Shown piece by piece: positions 34,089-45,887 of a DNA stretch of 64,000 nt (the first letter of the stretch is position 1; every line of letters starts with the position of its first letter). The notes beneath the pieces are model-generated. The model did no database searches. It worked only from the letters and a program-made list of their open reading frames with translations, and had not been told where the DNA came from. The DNA is from Zingiber officinale. Lineage: Eukaryota > Streptophyta > Magnoliopsida > Zingiberales > Zingiberaceae. Where the stretch lies: assembly GCF_018446385.1 (NCBI RefSeq), contig NC_055987.1, forward strand, positions 5,541,705 through 5,605,704. The letters run 5' to 3'. The position numbers and the translations under genes were made by a program.

Positions 34089-35586
34089 TAAATCGGAAAA
34101 GATGGAATAGTTGAGCCGCTGAAGAAGCATGGTGCCATAGGTATATCATTTGAATGTGAACTTGTTAATTCATGGTGTTGTTTATGTTGTTTTTAACCTT
34201 TTTTTTATTATGTCTTCATTTGGTTTAACATCTTTGTTTTGCTTATGAATTTTTTAAGAGCAGAGGAAATGTCAAAAACTGCTCATTAGTTTGAATCTCT
34301 TTTATGTTGATAATTATATATAGTTCACTCTCATCTTAGAGTTAATTATTTGCCATAAATTTGGCTGTCTCCAAAGGCACCTGAAAATATGTTTTTTTTC
34401 ATTATATTATTTTATGATACAAGGTATAATAAACCGATTACAGGCTTCTAACTTTTCATTATAGATAATATTGGATATGCTACATGGACCATTACCTCTT
34501 ATGCCAATATTTGTTTCTTTTCGTCTGGGATTTTTTTTGGATGAATTAAAATACTTGTTTTCTATGTATCATCTTGCGTATTGTTTAAATTCGAAAAGAA
34601 GATAACGTGTTCTGATAAATAGAAAATTTGTTTCTTTTATTCAAAATGCATGTTTTGAGGATTTGTTGTACTTGTTACAGATGCAGATGTACCTACCAAA
34701 GCTCAAGAGAGTATCTAACATGATTTACTATTTGCCTCTGCATTCAGGACGATAGGACATTTCAAGCTGAGCTGGTACTGTAATATGATGGACTATCATT
34801 TTTAGTATCTTTTTAGTTAACTTTAGCCGCTTAAATTGACTTAAGAATCATATGATTGAATTAGATAGATGAGGTATGCACATTAACATGTTCAAGTGTT
34901 GTGTATGACAGATAGATCAAATGTGCCAAATAAATTAGATATAATTAAATAGGGATGAATTATTTAAGTCAGCTAAGTGGATTAAAGAGATCAAATAGAT
35001 TAAAATGGTGTTATGAACAAAATAAATTAAGTGGAACAAATGACTTGAGTTAGTTAAATAGCTCGAGTAGATTGGATAATTATAAAATTTGCATTTTATA
35101 ATAAGTCAAGAGTCGTTGAAACAATGAATAAATAAAATAAATCAACTTAGTATAGATCGACAAATTAAACTATCTATGATAAAAAATGATTCGTTCACTT
35201 TCAATAGCCTCGTCAATCTATCCTTAGATCAACGCGGAAGAGATAAATCACGAGTGACTATTAACCATTAGTACAAGTGGCTAAGGCATGAGGAAAAATA
35301 TGTTTAGATGTGCCAATTTCGATAAGATCTTATGTGACAATACTTTATGATTCAACAACCGCGCCACATAAATTATTTGTTAGTTTCTTTTATTTTAACT
35401 ATTTTGAAAACAATTATCCAGTATTCTCTCTTTATTCAGCTCTATACTAAAATTTCATTTCTCATAATTAAAAATAGTTTTTATAATTTGGTGGTCATCT
35501 AAAACTATGCTGTAATTTATATAATGAATTTATCTGGTATCAAAAGTACTGAAAAACTAAATTTTTATTGTATATATAATAGATCA
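34089..35586 (+). repeat. Segment repeat copy 3 with ankyrin exon relic
   Basis: 34092-34140 reads GKDGIVEPLKKHGAI up to a GTATAT donor, the undeleted form of the exon at 29612. Afterwards it follows copies 1 and 2 (34271 GTCAAAAACTGC, 34748 nine-codon block). A different stretch at about 35170-35370 is not in the other copies. No intact gene. Confidence 0.65.
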
Positions 35587-35595
35587 TTATTAAAA

Positions 35596-35751
35596 GAGCT
35601 GTGATATTCATCTAGAATTTTCATCTAGAAAATTCATTTAGATAGACACATAAATGATGAGACCCACCATTTCACTTTTTGTGGGCCCATCATTTATGTG
35701 TCTATCTAGATGAATTTTCTAGATGAAAATTCTAGATGAATATCATTTCTC
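35596..35751. mobile_element. 156-bp foldback MITE
   Basis: Nearly the whole element is one inverted repeat. The left arm GATATTCATCTAGAATTTTC... (35603-35666) is mirrored by 35682-35744, around a short loop near 35667-35681. It is flanked by a 9-bp direct repeat TTATTAAAA at 35587-35595 and 35752-35760. Ends start GAG/CTC. The 9-bp duplication and G-start fit a Mutator-type MITE. Confidence 0.85.
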
Positions 35752-35760
35752 TTATTAAAA

Positions 35761-37205
35761 TATACAAAACTATACATATATCTATAATGACCTCGAGAGA
35801 GGTGAGTAAAAGTTTAATTAAATCGAATAAATTGATTAAATCAATTAAATTTAAAAATTCGATTCGATTCAATTTATTTAAAAATTTATTTTTTTGAAAA
35901 AATGATTAATTTAAAAAAATTTATTTAAAAATTTCTTATTTAATTAAATTTAATAGACCAAATATATTAAATTTTTGAACCGAAACAAATTTTTAAACCT
36001 TAAATTTTAAATCGAATCAGTTTTTTATTAAGTAAAATCGAATATTAGAAAAAAAATCATTTGTTTAGTTCGATTTGCTCGATTTTATTAAAAGTTACGT
36101 TTGATTTATTTAATTTTTATTAAAAAATTAATTTCGACTCAATTTTAGTTGAATACACACCTCTTACTTTAACAAAAAGTATGACTTTACAAATGACAAA
36201 TTTAGTTCTCCTTGTTTTGCCATCAATATTTTTTTTGTTTGATTGACAAATCTAACTTTAGTCTATCTTTGTTTTTCCTTACTCCAGGGACCACTAATTA
36301 ACTGTCTCCATAAAAAGGTTTTCATTCAATAGATTATTCAAGCAACAACTGTTGCTGTGACTTGATGTGATTGGCTTAAGAAACCATATTTGCTTGTTTC
36401 CTTCCATACAAGAACTGCGTCTTAGGGTCATGATGTCACGATAAAATATTTAAATTATCAATCATATATTCATAGTTGGAATCTCAACTATAATGTATTT
36501 AATAAAATTTTTCTTTAAATAAGAGACGTAATCAAAGGATGTTAGACTTCTAGGTTGACCGTTGAGTGCGTTTCCCGATTTATCTTGATGATCGATCGAA
36601 AACTTACGTGTGACCAATCGAATCACCCTAAAGATAATAGAATTATCATTTTTTTTTCTTTTATTCGAGAATTGCTTTATCCAACCCCTCTGATAATAAT
36701 TTTTTTATTATATGTTATACTCTTTACATTTCATTTTTTTAAAATTTTGTTTGATTTTTTTTAAAAAAAATGTTGAGACCGGCTAAAACAAAATATGCCA
36801 AACAAATGTTAAAAAAAATATATGTTGGGGGTATGAAAATAAAAAAATTGTTTGTTTTTAATTGTTAATAAAAAAATAATTAAAAAAAAAGAGAAAGTAT
36901 AAGCATAAAAGGGCATAAACGTAAATATAATTAAATTTTATGATAAGACCAGAGAGGGAATGTGTGGGGTAAGAGAAGCAATTTGCCTTTTCCAATTACC
37001 ATATTTTCTTTTTAAGATCGTTTAAAGCTTAGCTGAACTTTGATCTTGCAATCATTGTAAATGCTTCATGCTGTTTCTTTCCGAGAAATAACACTTTGAT
37101 TAATAACAACACTTTGGTCTTTATTCTGTCAAGATATGTGATGTGGTATCAAATAAAACATTTAAATTCCGTCGCTAATTCCGTCGTTAATTACGAGTAT
37201 TTTTG
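35761..37205. other. AT-rich spacer, no gene
   Basis: Contains the third GAGCAAAAGTTC-type element (about 35795-36170, ending ATACACACCTCTTAC) and poly-A/poly-T runs. No gene found. Confidence 0.7.
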
Positions 37206-37620
37206 TAGTGTCTTGTCATACTCCCTCCTTTTTTTCCTCAACATACTTTCTCTCTCCTCAATCTCTCCCATCACACTTAATGTTCTCTTTTTTTTTCATC
37301 ACACTTTCTCTCTCATCATACTTGATCTCTCACCATACTTTCTCTCTCCTCAATCTCTCTCATCACACTCTCTATCCTCATTTTTTCTCATTACATTTTC
37401 TCTCTCTTCATCCTCTCCCATCATACTTTCTCTCATATCATATTTTCTCTCTCATCATGCTTTCTCCTATCACACTCTTTTTTCTCATTTTCTCTCATCA
37501 CATTTTCTCTCTCTTCATTTGTTTCTCATCATTCTCTTTCATCATATTTTTTCTCACATTCATCTTTTTCTCACATATAATTTTTTCTCTTATTTTTCTT
37601 TAAGGGCAAAAAAGAAAATT
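37206..37620 (+). repeat. CT-rich minisatellite, copy 1
   Basis: Irregular repetition of CTTTCTCTCTC, CATCACACT and CAATCTCTC words. A long open frame through it is only a by-product of the repeat. It is followed by a stretch (37640-37765) that recurs at 38878-39000 (AACCAAACATTGCTTTTAAG, GAAAGAACCAAACGC), so both blocks belong to copies of one dispersed element. Confidence 0.75.
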
Positions 37621-37842
37621 TTGATTTATTCCGATAGAAAATATGCAACTAACCAAACATTGCTTTTAAGAGTAATATTCATGCTCATACCCATTCTCAT
37701 TCCATAATACAATGATTCCCATTCTGATTCCTATTCCTAAGAAAGAACCAAACGCTCCCTTAATGTTTGGATTATAGGATTAGGAATACAAATAAGGGAA
37801 TGAATCCTTGAAATTGGGTAATAACTCATTCCCATGTACCCA

Positions 37843-38047
37843 GTTCAGATCCTCTGTCCCCGTTTCTCTCTGTCCCCATGTCCCATTGCCGATCGGACGG
37901 CTTAGATGACATCTTAAGAATATCTTGCACATCACAAAAATGCTGCACATATCTTAAAGATGTCATGATGTCTTGAGATGTCATCTGAGCCGTCCAATCG
38001 GCAATGGGACATGAGGACAGAGAGAAACGGGGATAGAGGATCTGAAC
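37843..38047. mobile_element. 205-bp TIR element (MITE)
   Basis: Left arm GTTCAGATCCTCTGTCCCCG...GGACGGCT and right arm ...AGCCGTCC...CGGGGATAGAGGATCTGAAC are inverted repeats of about 70 bp with few mismatches. The centre has further ATGACATCTTAAGA/TCTTGAGATGTCAT symmetry. The target duplication is unclear. It lies between the two CT-rich blocks. Confidence 0.75.
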
Positions 38048-38179
38048 TACCATATACCTCTCCTTCAATGAGCCATTACCCTATTTTCATCAATCAAAAT
38101 ATTCCCTTATTCCAAAAATACCCTTGACCTAAAACTAAAATTTTCTTCTTTAATATCAAATATCAAAATATATTTATTT

Positions 38180-38850
38180 ATTTTTCTTTCATATCATTTC
38201 TCTATTCTTATCCTCTCTCATCATATTTTCTCTCTCATCATTTTATCATACACTTTCTCTATCCTTAATCTCTCCTATCACACTCTTTTTCCTCTTTTTT
38301 TTCTCATTACACTTTCTCTCTTATCATACTTTCTCTCTCCTCAATCTCTTCCATCACACTCTCTTTTTTTTTTTCTCATCATACTTTCTCTCTCCTCAAT
38401 CTCTCCCATCACACCCTCTTTTCTCTTTTTTTCTCATCACACTTTCGTTCTCATCACACTTTCTCTCTCCTCAATCTTTTTTGTCACACTCCCTCCTTTT
38501 TTTCCTCAACACACTTTCTCTCTCCTCATACATTCTCTCTCCTCAATCTCTCTCATCACACTCATTATTTTTTTTCTCATCACACTTTTTCTCTCCTCAA
38601 TCTCTCTCATCACACACTCTCTCCTCATTTTTCTCATTACATTTTCTCTCTCTTCATTCTCTCTCATCATACTTTCTCTCTCATCTTCTCTCGTCATGCT
38701 CTCTCCTATCACACTCTCTTTCTCATTTTCTCTGATCACACTTTCTCTCTCTTCATTCTTTCTCATCACACTTTCTCTCTCATCATATTTTTCTCTCATA
38801 TTCATCTTTCTCTCACATCTATTTCTTTCTCTTATTTTCTTTTAAGGGTA
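38180..38850 (+). repeat. CT-rich minisatellite, copy 2
   Basis: Same words as 37206-37620 (CTTTCTCTCTCCTCAATCTC, CATCACACTC), longer and with several internal duplications of about 50-75 bp. Followed by the shared AACCAAACATTGC segment. Confidence 0.75.
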
Positions 38851-39000
38851 AAAAAGGAAATTTTGATTTATTCTGATAGAAAAAATGCAACTAACCAAAC
38901 ATTGCTTTTAAGAGTGATATCCATGCTAATACTCATTCCCATTCCACTATATAATGATTCCCATTCCGATATCTATTCCTAGGAAAGAACCAAACGCCCC

Positions 39001-39960
39001 TAAGTAGACTTGGGAATTTAAAAAAAAAACTTTTAACTCCTGATTGAATGGATACTCCTTGGTATTTACAAATATACCCATTTTTAATGTTTTTACTTGC
39101 TACTTTGTTAAGTGCAATTTTCATTTTTAGGAACTCTAAATCTCATTAATGATTATTTGAATTTTCTTAGAGGATTGTTTCAAGTTCGCTTATAAAGATT
39201 TTTCACTTTTGTATAGTGAGAGGTTGGTTTTTGAAGATTAAAATATCTTTGAGTTTTCAAATTTATTAGAAGAATTATCTTCTCGTATCCCTCTAAACAT
39301 TTTAGTGGATTCCATAGAATAGTGAATTGAGAGTTCTATCTTGTGTTACTTCCTATTTCTCTTATATTTTCAGTGTCATTCTCACATCATAGGGTTAATT
39401 TTAATATAAGTTTGGGGTGTAAAATGTGAACCAATTTAAAATCCAAAACTCTAGCTAGTAGCTATATTTTCACTGAGTTGTTCTTCAATTCTTCAAAATA
39501 TTTGATAATTTAATTTATTGTATTAGTAACATGTACTGTTCTTGGAAATTGACAAATTCAAATTAAAGATCACTTTATTGTTTCGGTTTGTCAAGCTGAC
39601 AAGTCAATTAATGCGGTAGAAGACTTTTACTGAAGTCCAACATGAATCTCAACAAGTCCATTCTGCCAGCAATTTACCGGCAATCAACACCACTACTTTC
39701 TTCGAGGAATACTACAAAGAGCTATGTGATTCGAGGAATAGCTCCTAGATTCGGTATCTTCAGAGCGCAGCCTAAGTTGAAATTTATCCGAATGGAAAAA
39801 AAAAATCTGAATAAAAAAATATATTTTTACAAGTATATTTTATTAAATAAAACTAAGTTAACAAAATATACTTGATCGAAATAGAGACGTATTATTTATT
39901 TTTTTATAAAATATTAAATGAAGAAGTATTATTATATAATCTCTATTTCCTTTTAATACC
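39001..39960. other. Intergenic, no gene seen
   Basis: AT-rich. A 77-codon open frame at 39642 has no recognisable domain and looks accidental. Confidence 0.65.
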
Positions 39961-40438
39961 GTTCCTAGGAAATGCCCCGTCGGTTCTCCAAATCCAATGG
40001 CCCTACTCATATATGAGAACGGACGGATGGGATTTCATCTGAAAGCTTAACGATCCGGCTTTCTTCTCTTGCCACGAGATAAACCAGTGTATTGAGCCGT
40101 CGCATTCGTCTCTTTCTTCTCAGCCCATTCGCCGAGCACGACCGCCGGCGTACGAGGTTTCGCGCGTGGCTTCGCCTTGTGCACTTAGGTTGACTGTAAC
40201 ACTCGTTTTCATAACTTTTTTTTATTCTTTTTTGTATGTATTAAAGTAGTTTCGAAGGTCGATCGTTTGTTCGTCCTTTCTGGGATTCTCGAGTTGTTTT
40301 GGTCGATTGTGGTAGGGCTGGCAGTGCTGCGCTTGGATTCGGGGATGGCGTGATCGATTTGGGGGGCGTTTTGGGAGGTCAGAGGGTTTAAAAAAATCTG
40401 ATCTTGGTATCGGATCTGGAGGAATCCTCTCTGGAGAA
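39961..40438 (+). promoter_or_regulatory. Probable 5' region of the kinase gene
   Basis: Base composition rises to normal genic levels from about 39970, with CT-rich leader-like text (40070-40130) before the ATG at 40439. No clear TATA box is seen, so the transcription start cannot be placed. Confidence 0.4.
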
Positions 40439-43400
40439 ATGGAGGAGGAGCACTTTTCTTGGGTGCTGAGGTCGAAGTTTGCGCACGCCACGCGCCGCCC
40501 CCGTACGAGATCGGTCTCCGAACGGGAACTGCTGGCCGAGTTGTCCAAGGAACCGGATGATGTTTTAAGTTTCCATTCTAATAGGTTTTCTCCCTGTGAG
40601 CCCCCGTCGGGACTGAAGAGCTCAATCGCGGAATTGCAGACGCAAAACTCCAGAAAGTGCTTGAATTTCCAATGTGGCGATCCATGGGAGGGAGAGAAGC
40701 CGAACTGCCTCGGTGCCGATGGCTCTGATTTCTCTTTCTGTCCTGGAGGACATCCGGCCTCGAAATCAGATGGATTGATCTCTCCTGATGTCACTGGTTC
40801 GAGGTTTTCAATTTATGATCTTAAAACAGAAGGATTGAGCTCTTCAAAAGTCTCTTCTTCTTCTTCTTCAATCAAGGTGAAATTGGGTGCCAAACAAAAT
40901 CACAAGCCAGATTCAAACCCCAAGGAAAGGTCGATATCACCTCTTCCCACCACCAACCTCTCTGATGCCTTTAAGGAAGCTCGCTTGGTCAAGAAGAGAT
41001 CTTCGACTCCGCCGTCTTCCAGGAAGAAGAGTGATAAAGTTCATGGTGGGCACTACGAGGTTTCGGGGAGAAATACTTTGGAGAAGAGTCATCCGAAGCA
41101 TTCATTTTCCTTCAGAGCCCCTGATAAGTCTGGAGCTCGGAAGGAATCTTCTTGGGTAAGCTGCTTTGATCATGGAGGAGGGAAGGTAGCTGCCTTGGAA
41201 ATGACAGAAAAGTGGAATGTTGATCTTTGCGAGTTATATTTTGGCCTTAAGTTTGCTTCCGGTGCTCATAGTAAGTTGTACCATGGTATTTATAAGGGTC
41301 AACCTGTTGCCATTAAAATTATTAGGCAACCTGATGATGACGATAATGGATTGTTTGCTGCTCGACTTGAGAAGCAGTTCACTAGGGAAGTTACCATGCT
41401 GTCACATCTCTACCATCGCAATGTGATTAAGGTGCGTTCCATAATTCTTAACTATTCATTTGTTTGTTACACCTATCATTGTCCATGAAATTAGTTATTC
41501 ATCAACATGGTTATATATAGTTGCCACAGTTCATGAGTTTCACAAAATCTTTAAGTGGTTCCAAAATTAGCTTTAAGTTGGCTTTTCCCACACTTCAACT
41601 AAATTTTGTAACAGTATATGTCTATATTTGGAACTTCATGTCATTAGAAACAAAGACCTTAAAAATATTAGTTGGTTCGTTGAAAACATAGTAAAATCAT
41701 TCGCTTGAACAGTTTCATTGTCACTAATTGTGCCTACGTGATTTAGTCTGATGAACTTGTAATTCTCTAAGTTCTGATTTCATGATGGCATGCCTACACT
41801 TTTTCTTTTAAAGATAAAGAAAAAAATTCAAGCTATCCACTTGTCCTTTTTTATATTAAATGCTAGAATTATCTTGTCATTGTTGTTCTTGTTTTCATCT
41901 CTTAGTTATGTGTGGGAGACTACCATGCTTTATGATGAATCAAAATACCATAATGGTTGGACAATTTTCTTTCTCCAGGAGGACGCTATTATTTGGCATT
42001 TTGCATAACAAATTTCTGGTTGTATTAGCAACTAATTCTATGCTACATCAAGTATCAATTATACTTGGTGCTTGCTTTTCCGTAGTTTTCAAACTCTTTT
42101 ATTATGGTATCCATTGGTTGAGTTGGATATATCAGCTATTATAGTTCAAGAGAAACCAATGCCTACAAGAGTCGCAAAATGAAAAACTGGACTTTAATAT
42201 TGATGAAATGTTGGTAAATATGCTTGGTACACAGCTCGTTTACACTAATCCCTTTTTTAGATTACTAAGATCAATGTTAAAAAGACATACAAAAAATAGC
42301 GGGTCAGCATAAAACTTGTTTTAGTTTCTTTTATTTTACATGCCATCACTATATTGCTTGCTATCTTTTAAAGAGTCATGATATGGAATTTGACTAGGTG
42401 ACACTCCAATACAGCGTTAATATCTTGTGTTTTCTTGCAGCTCACGGGGGCATGTAAGCAGCCACAGGCCTTTTGCATTATTACTGAGTATCTTCCTGGA
42501 GGCTCTTTAAGAGCATTTTTGCACAAACTTGAGCACAAATCTCTTGCTATTGAAAAACTAGTTTCTATTGCTTTGGAAATTGCACGAGGAATGGAGTATA
42601 TTCATTCCCAAGGAGTTATTCACCGTGACTTGAAGCCTGAGAACATTATTTTCGATCAAGATTTTTGCATAAAGATTGTTGATTTTGGAATTGCATGCGA
42701 GGAAGCATATTGTGATGCACTGACAGAGGATGATGGCACTTATCGTTGGATGGCACCTGAGATGATCAAACATAAGCCATATGGCCGGAAGGTTGATGTG
42801 TACAGCTTTGGATTGCTCTTATGGGAGATGGCAACAGGGAAAATTCCATATGAGGAAATGACACCAATCCAAGCGGCTTTTGCAGTGGTCGATAAGGTTT
42901 TTATTCTATAACCTATATTGGTTCTTAAATATATTGTATTTCAACCAGAATTGATATAGAATAGGATTTAGTCGCTTATCTGGATAATTATGACATTTCG
43001 ACAAACTTGTTGAGAAATATTTAATATTCCACTAGAAAATGTATTATCGTGAATATCAAATGTATGGAAACAATAACATTTAGTAATGCTAATGTTTAAA
43101 ATCTTTAGGATTTTTTAACGTGAATATCATGATTTAGCATACAATCTTTAGGGTTTCTTATAGAACTTGAATGGCCTATATTTACAGTAGTATAAAATTT
43201 ATCACACATAATAGATGTTCAGTTATAAAATATATTCAGTTATTTAGTCAAACAAAGTTAGTTATCAATGACTTATAACCAAAGACAATATCTCAATACA
43301 TTACAGTTAGCTAGAATCACAAGAAAGTTTGAATGCTAATCACGGTATCATTTACTTGTAAGTTTTAGATCATAACAAGGTTTATTCTTCATTGTTGTAA

Positions 43401-43706
43401 TCAATGGCTTAATGATTTTTCTGAGTAAATGATCGTATTTGATGCTTACTCTGCTTTATTTAATTTTTTTAGAACTTGCGGCCGCCCATTCCTACCAATT
43501 GTCCTCCACCTCTGAAAGTCCTGATAGAGCAATGCTGGTCAATACTTCCAGAGAAGCGACCTGAATTTTGGCAAATTGTCAAGGTTCTGGAGCAGTTTGA
43601 GGCCGCTCTATCTCAAGATGGAACCCTAAATCAGCTTCTGAACTCGAGCTGCCAGGATCATAAGAAACGATTAATCCATTGGATGCAAAAGCTCAAAAGT
43701 CACTAA
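40439..43706 (+). CDS. Raf-like MAPKKK (group C) serine/threonine protein kinase
   Basis: Three coding exons: 40439-41431, 42441-42896 and 43473-43706, joined with GT...AG introns in phase 0, giving 560 residues. The first ~265 residues are a Ser-rich, low-complexity regulatory region (MEEEHFSWVLRSKF start; poly-Ser near 138-144). The kinase domain spans about 268-535: loop FASGAHSKLYHG, AIK lysine at 293, HRDLKPEN with catalytic Asp 394, DFG at 412-414, GTYRWMAPE at 430-438, and KRPEFWQIVKVLEQFE near the end. The motifs DFGIACEE and IQAAFAVV are typical of plant group C Raf kinases related to Arabidopsis At5g58950/At3g46930. Such kinases act in the cytosol in stress and growth signalling. 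The substrate is unknown. The HRDLK and APE motifs suggest an active enzyme. Upstream and downstream are repeats, so no operon-like context. Confidence 0.9.
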
Positions 43707-45030
43707 CACTGAGATGACTCAGCTTCTCCCATGGCCAAACTTCCTTAACTCGCGTTCCTTTTGGGAATTTTGGTGCATATCATCAATAACCTGCTGACAG
43801 AGAGTAAGCCAAGAATGTTCTTACATTTTCTTTTATAAATTAAACAAATACTGTGCTGTGCAAGGAAGCTTTCCTGCATTCTTGTGCACGGTGATAAGTA
43901 TTACATGATGATCATTTAGAAGAATGCAATTTCAGCTTACTTGTTAGGCAGATGATTTATAATAATATTAGATTTGCTTTGAGGATTTCAACTGGTAGAA
44001 AAAAAAATATCAATTCAGCTGTTGCAAGCCATCAAGAAGGAAGAACCCTCCTTGAGTTGTGATAGTGGAATTCCACTAAATAGTGATATGGAAGCATTTT
44101 TCTAAAGAAATGTTTCCTTAAAAGGTGAACTAAAACAAATATAGCATATATGGAATTGTTCAATTATAGATAAAGTGGCTGTGATTTATAGAATTTGATG
44201 ATCTAAATGATAATTCATGGGTTGAAGCAGGCAGTACTGGTGAAGTTGGGCAGACAAGAATGGACGTATCCAATTCACCTGGTCGAGGAAGGGCCGACCG
44301 AAATGGACTCGCCATGGTGGGGTATTTGGTGGCGGTCCGGCCCCGCCAAGCACCCAGCCTCGCCGGCGAATCAACGGCGAGGTAGCTGCTCTGCCGGCGT
44401 ACGTACGTGCTAGCGTCACGCTCCTGTCTGCCACATCGATTCACCAACAATATCTCATGCCGGCGTGGTGTGGGTCCGTGTCTAAGTGCATGGGTAATGA
44501 AAAGTAGGGACACATTTTGCAAGTTGCTTGTCCCCCTCTTCCTATCATTTCCTTCTTCCTAGGTAATTAAAGAGATATTGTCAATTTTTTTTTTTTACTT
44601 TACCTTTCAACTTCAAAATAGGATATAGTACTTTTAATGTAATTATAAATATAAAAAAAATTAGCAATGGACCAAAAAGTGTATTTAAAATTATGAAAAT
44701 ATCAAAAGACCCATTTAAATTTTAGAATTTTGGCGCACTTGTTTCCTATTTTACCCCTCCCGTCAACTACTATAGTATTATATTCAAAGAATAATATCAC
44801 TATGATGCTGAATTTTAATGAACATTATTGTGATGCTACATTTCAAAATAAGCACAATTATAGTGTTAATTTTCAAAAGACAGCTTCACAGTGATGCTAT
44901 CTTTAGGGTTATGTAGTACCAAAGTGATGATATGTGAAAATTAATATCATAGTGATATTGTTCTTTGAAAATTAGTACCACCGAAATATTATTCTTTGAA
45001 TGCAAGACAATTAGCGGTTGAAGTAAAATG
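43707..45030. other. 3' region of kinase gene and spacer
   Basis: The first few hundred bases are the likely 3' UTR. A GC-rich island at about 44240-44480 (GGTCCGGCCCCGCCAAGC, CGCCGGCGAATCAACGG) stands out from the AT-rich flanks but has no convincing gene in either strand. Confidence 0.55.
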
Positions 45031-45035
45031 AGAAA

Positions 45036-45882
45036 TGATCCGATAGTAAGACCGGGGGGCCCTCATAAGGGAAAGTCCAGCGACACATGGAGGATGACAG
45101 TCAAAGGGGGGTCAACCCCATGAACTCGAAGAGCAGGCGGGACATGCCGATCACCAGGCAATGATTCCTATCCGAAGGGACAATCATCTGACTGGGAGCC
45201 CATATTTCCATATGGCCGAGCGGATAATCCGCCCGGCCGCGATACAACGCACGACTGAAGGCCGAGCCGTTTGCTTGCTTGACCAGGGTCTCAGGCGATA
45301 CGAGCCGAGCGGACGGACGACCCTCAACCTTCCCGGACGGACGACCACCTATGTCGGACCAGAGACGAATGCTCTGGCCGAGCGGCTTGATGGTCGATCC
45401 GAGAAGAGGAAGTCAAAGAGTAGAGGACAGTGTGAACGTCATCTCAGTAACCCTTGTTGCTGACAACAGGTATGTTCGAAAACCAGACCATACTCAGTAT
45501 GGTGCGATCGAATGTTCTGCTGTCCCATCAAAGCGACGCTCAGACTGTAGCGGTATGGAGTCAGACATGCTTTTCTGACAAACCCATGCTGCGGTATGGG
45601 ATATGATACATGTACACCTCGGTTTGTGTGCACCAAGTTCCCGTGGCTCTATATAAAGGCCATTAGACTTCACCGGAGGTATGAAATCTTCAATCCTTGG
45701 AGCTACTTTCTTGTTTTTCCCTCACCTGACTTGAGCGTCGGAGGGTCGTCGCCGGGAACCTTTTCCCGGCTCGACTTCTTTGCAGGTTCGCCGGAGCTCC
45801 ACGCGACTAGTTGTAGATCTACGTCAGCAACTAGGAGAGCGCCACGTGCCCAGCGTCCGGTTCAGCGATTCGGACAGGATCA
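45036..45882 (+). mobile_element. Solo LTR of the Tat family, with target duplication
   Basis: 847 bp, TGATCCGATAGTAAG...GGACAGGATCA, the same termini as the Tat LTRs at 3788 and 13891, with matching TATA (CTATATAAAGG) and tail (GACTTGAGCGTCGGAGGGTC). It is flanked by AGAAA at 45031-45035 and 45883-45887. It carries only one copy of the U3 segment that is doubled in the 3.8-14.8 kb element. A solo LTR forms by recombination between two LTRs. Confidence 0.9.
45649..45658 (+). promoter_or_regulatory. TATA box of the solo LTR
   Basis: CTATATAAAG in the same position as in the Tat LTRs. No gene lies downstream within about 12 kb on this strand that it could obviously drive. Confidence 0.5.
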
Positions 45883-45887
45883 AGAAA

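Noticed and set aside
37096-37707. Open frame of 203 codons rich in Ser, Leu and His
   Set aside because: It is a read-through of the CT-rich minisatellite. Composition follows the repeat, and an overlapping frame is equally open.
44160-44522. Open frames in the GC-rich island after the kinase gene
   Set aside because: No conserved motif, overlapping frames on both strands, no plausible splice or promoter context.
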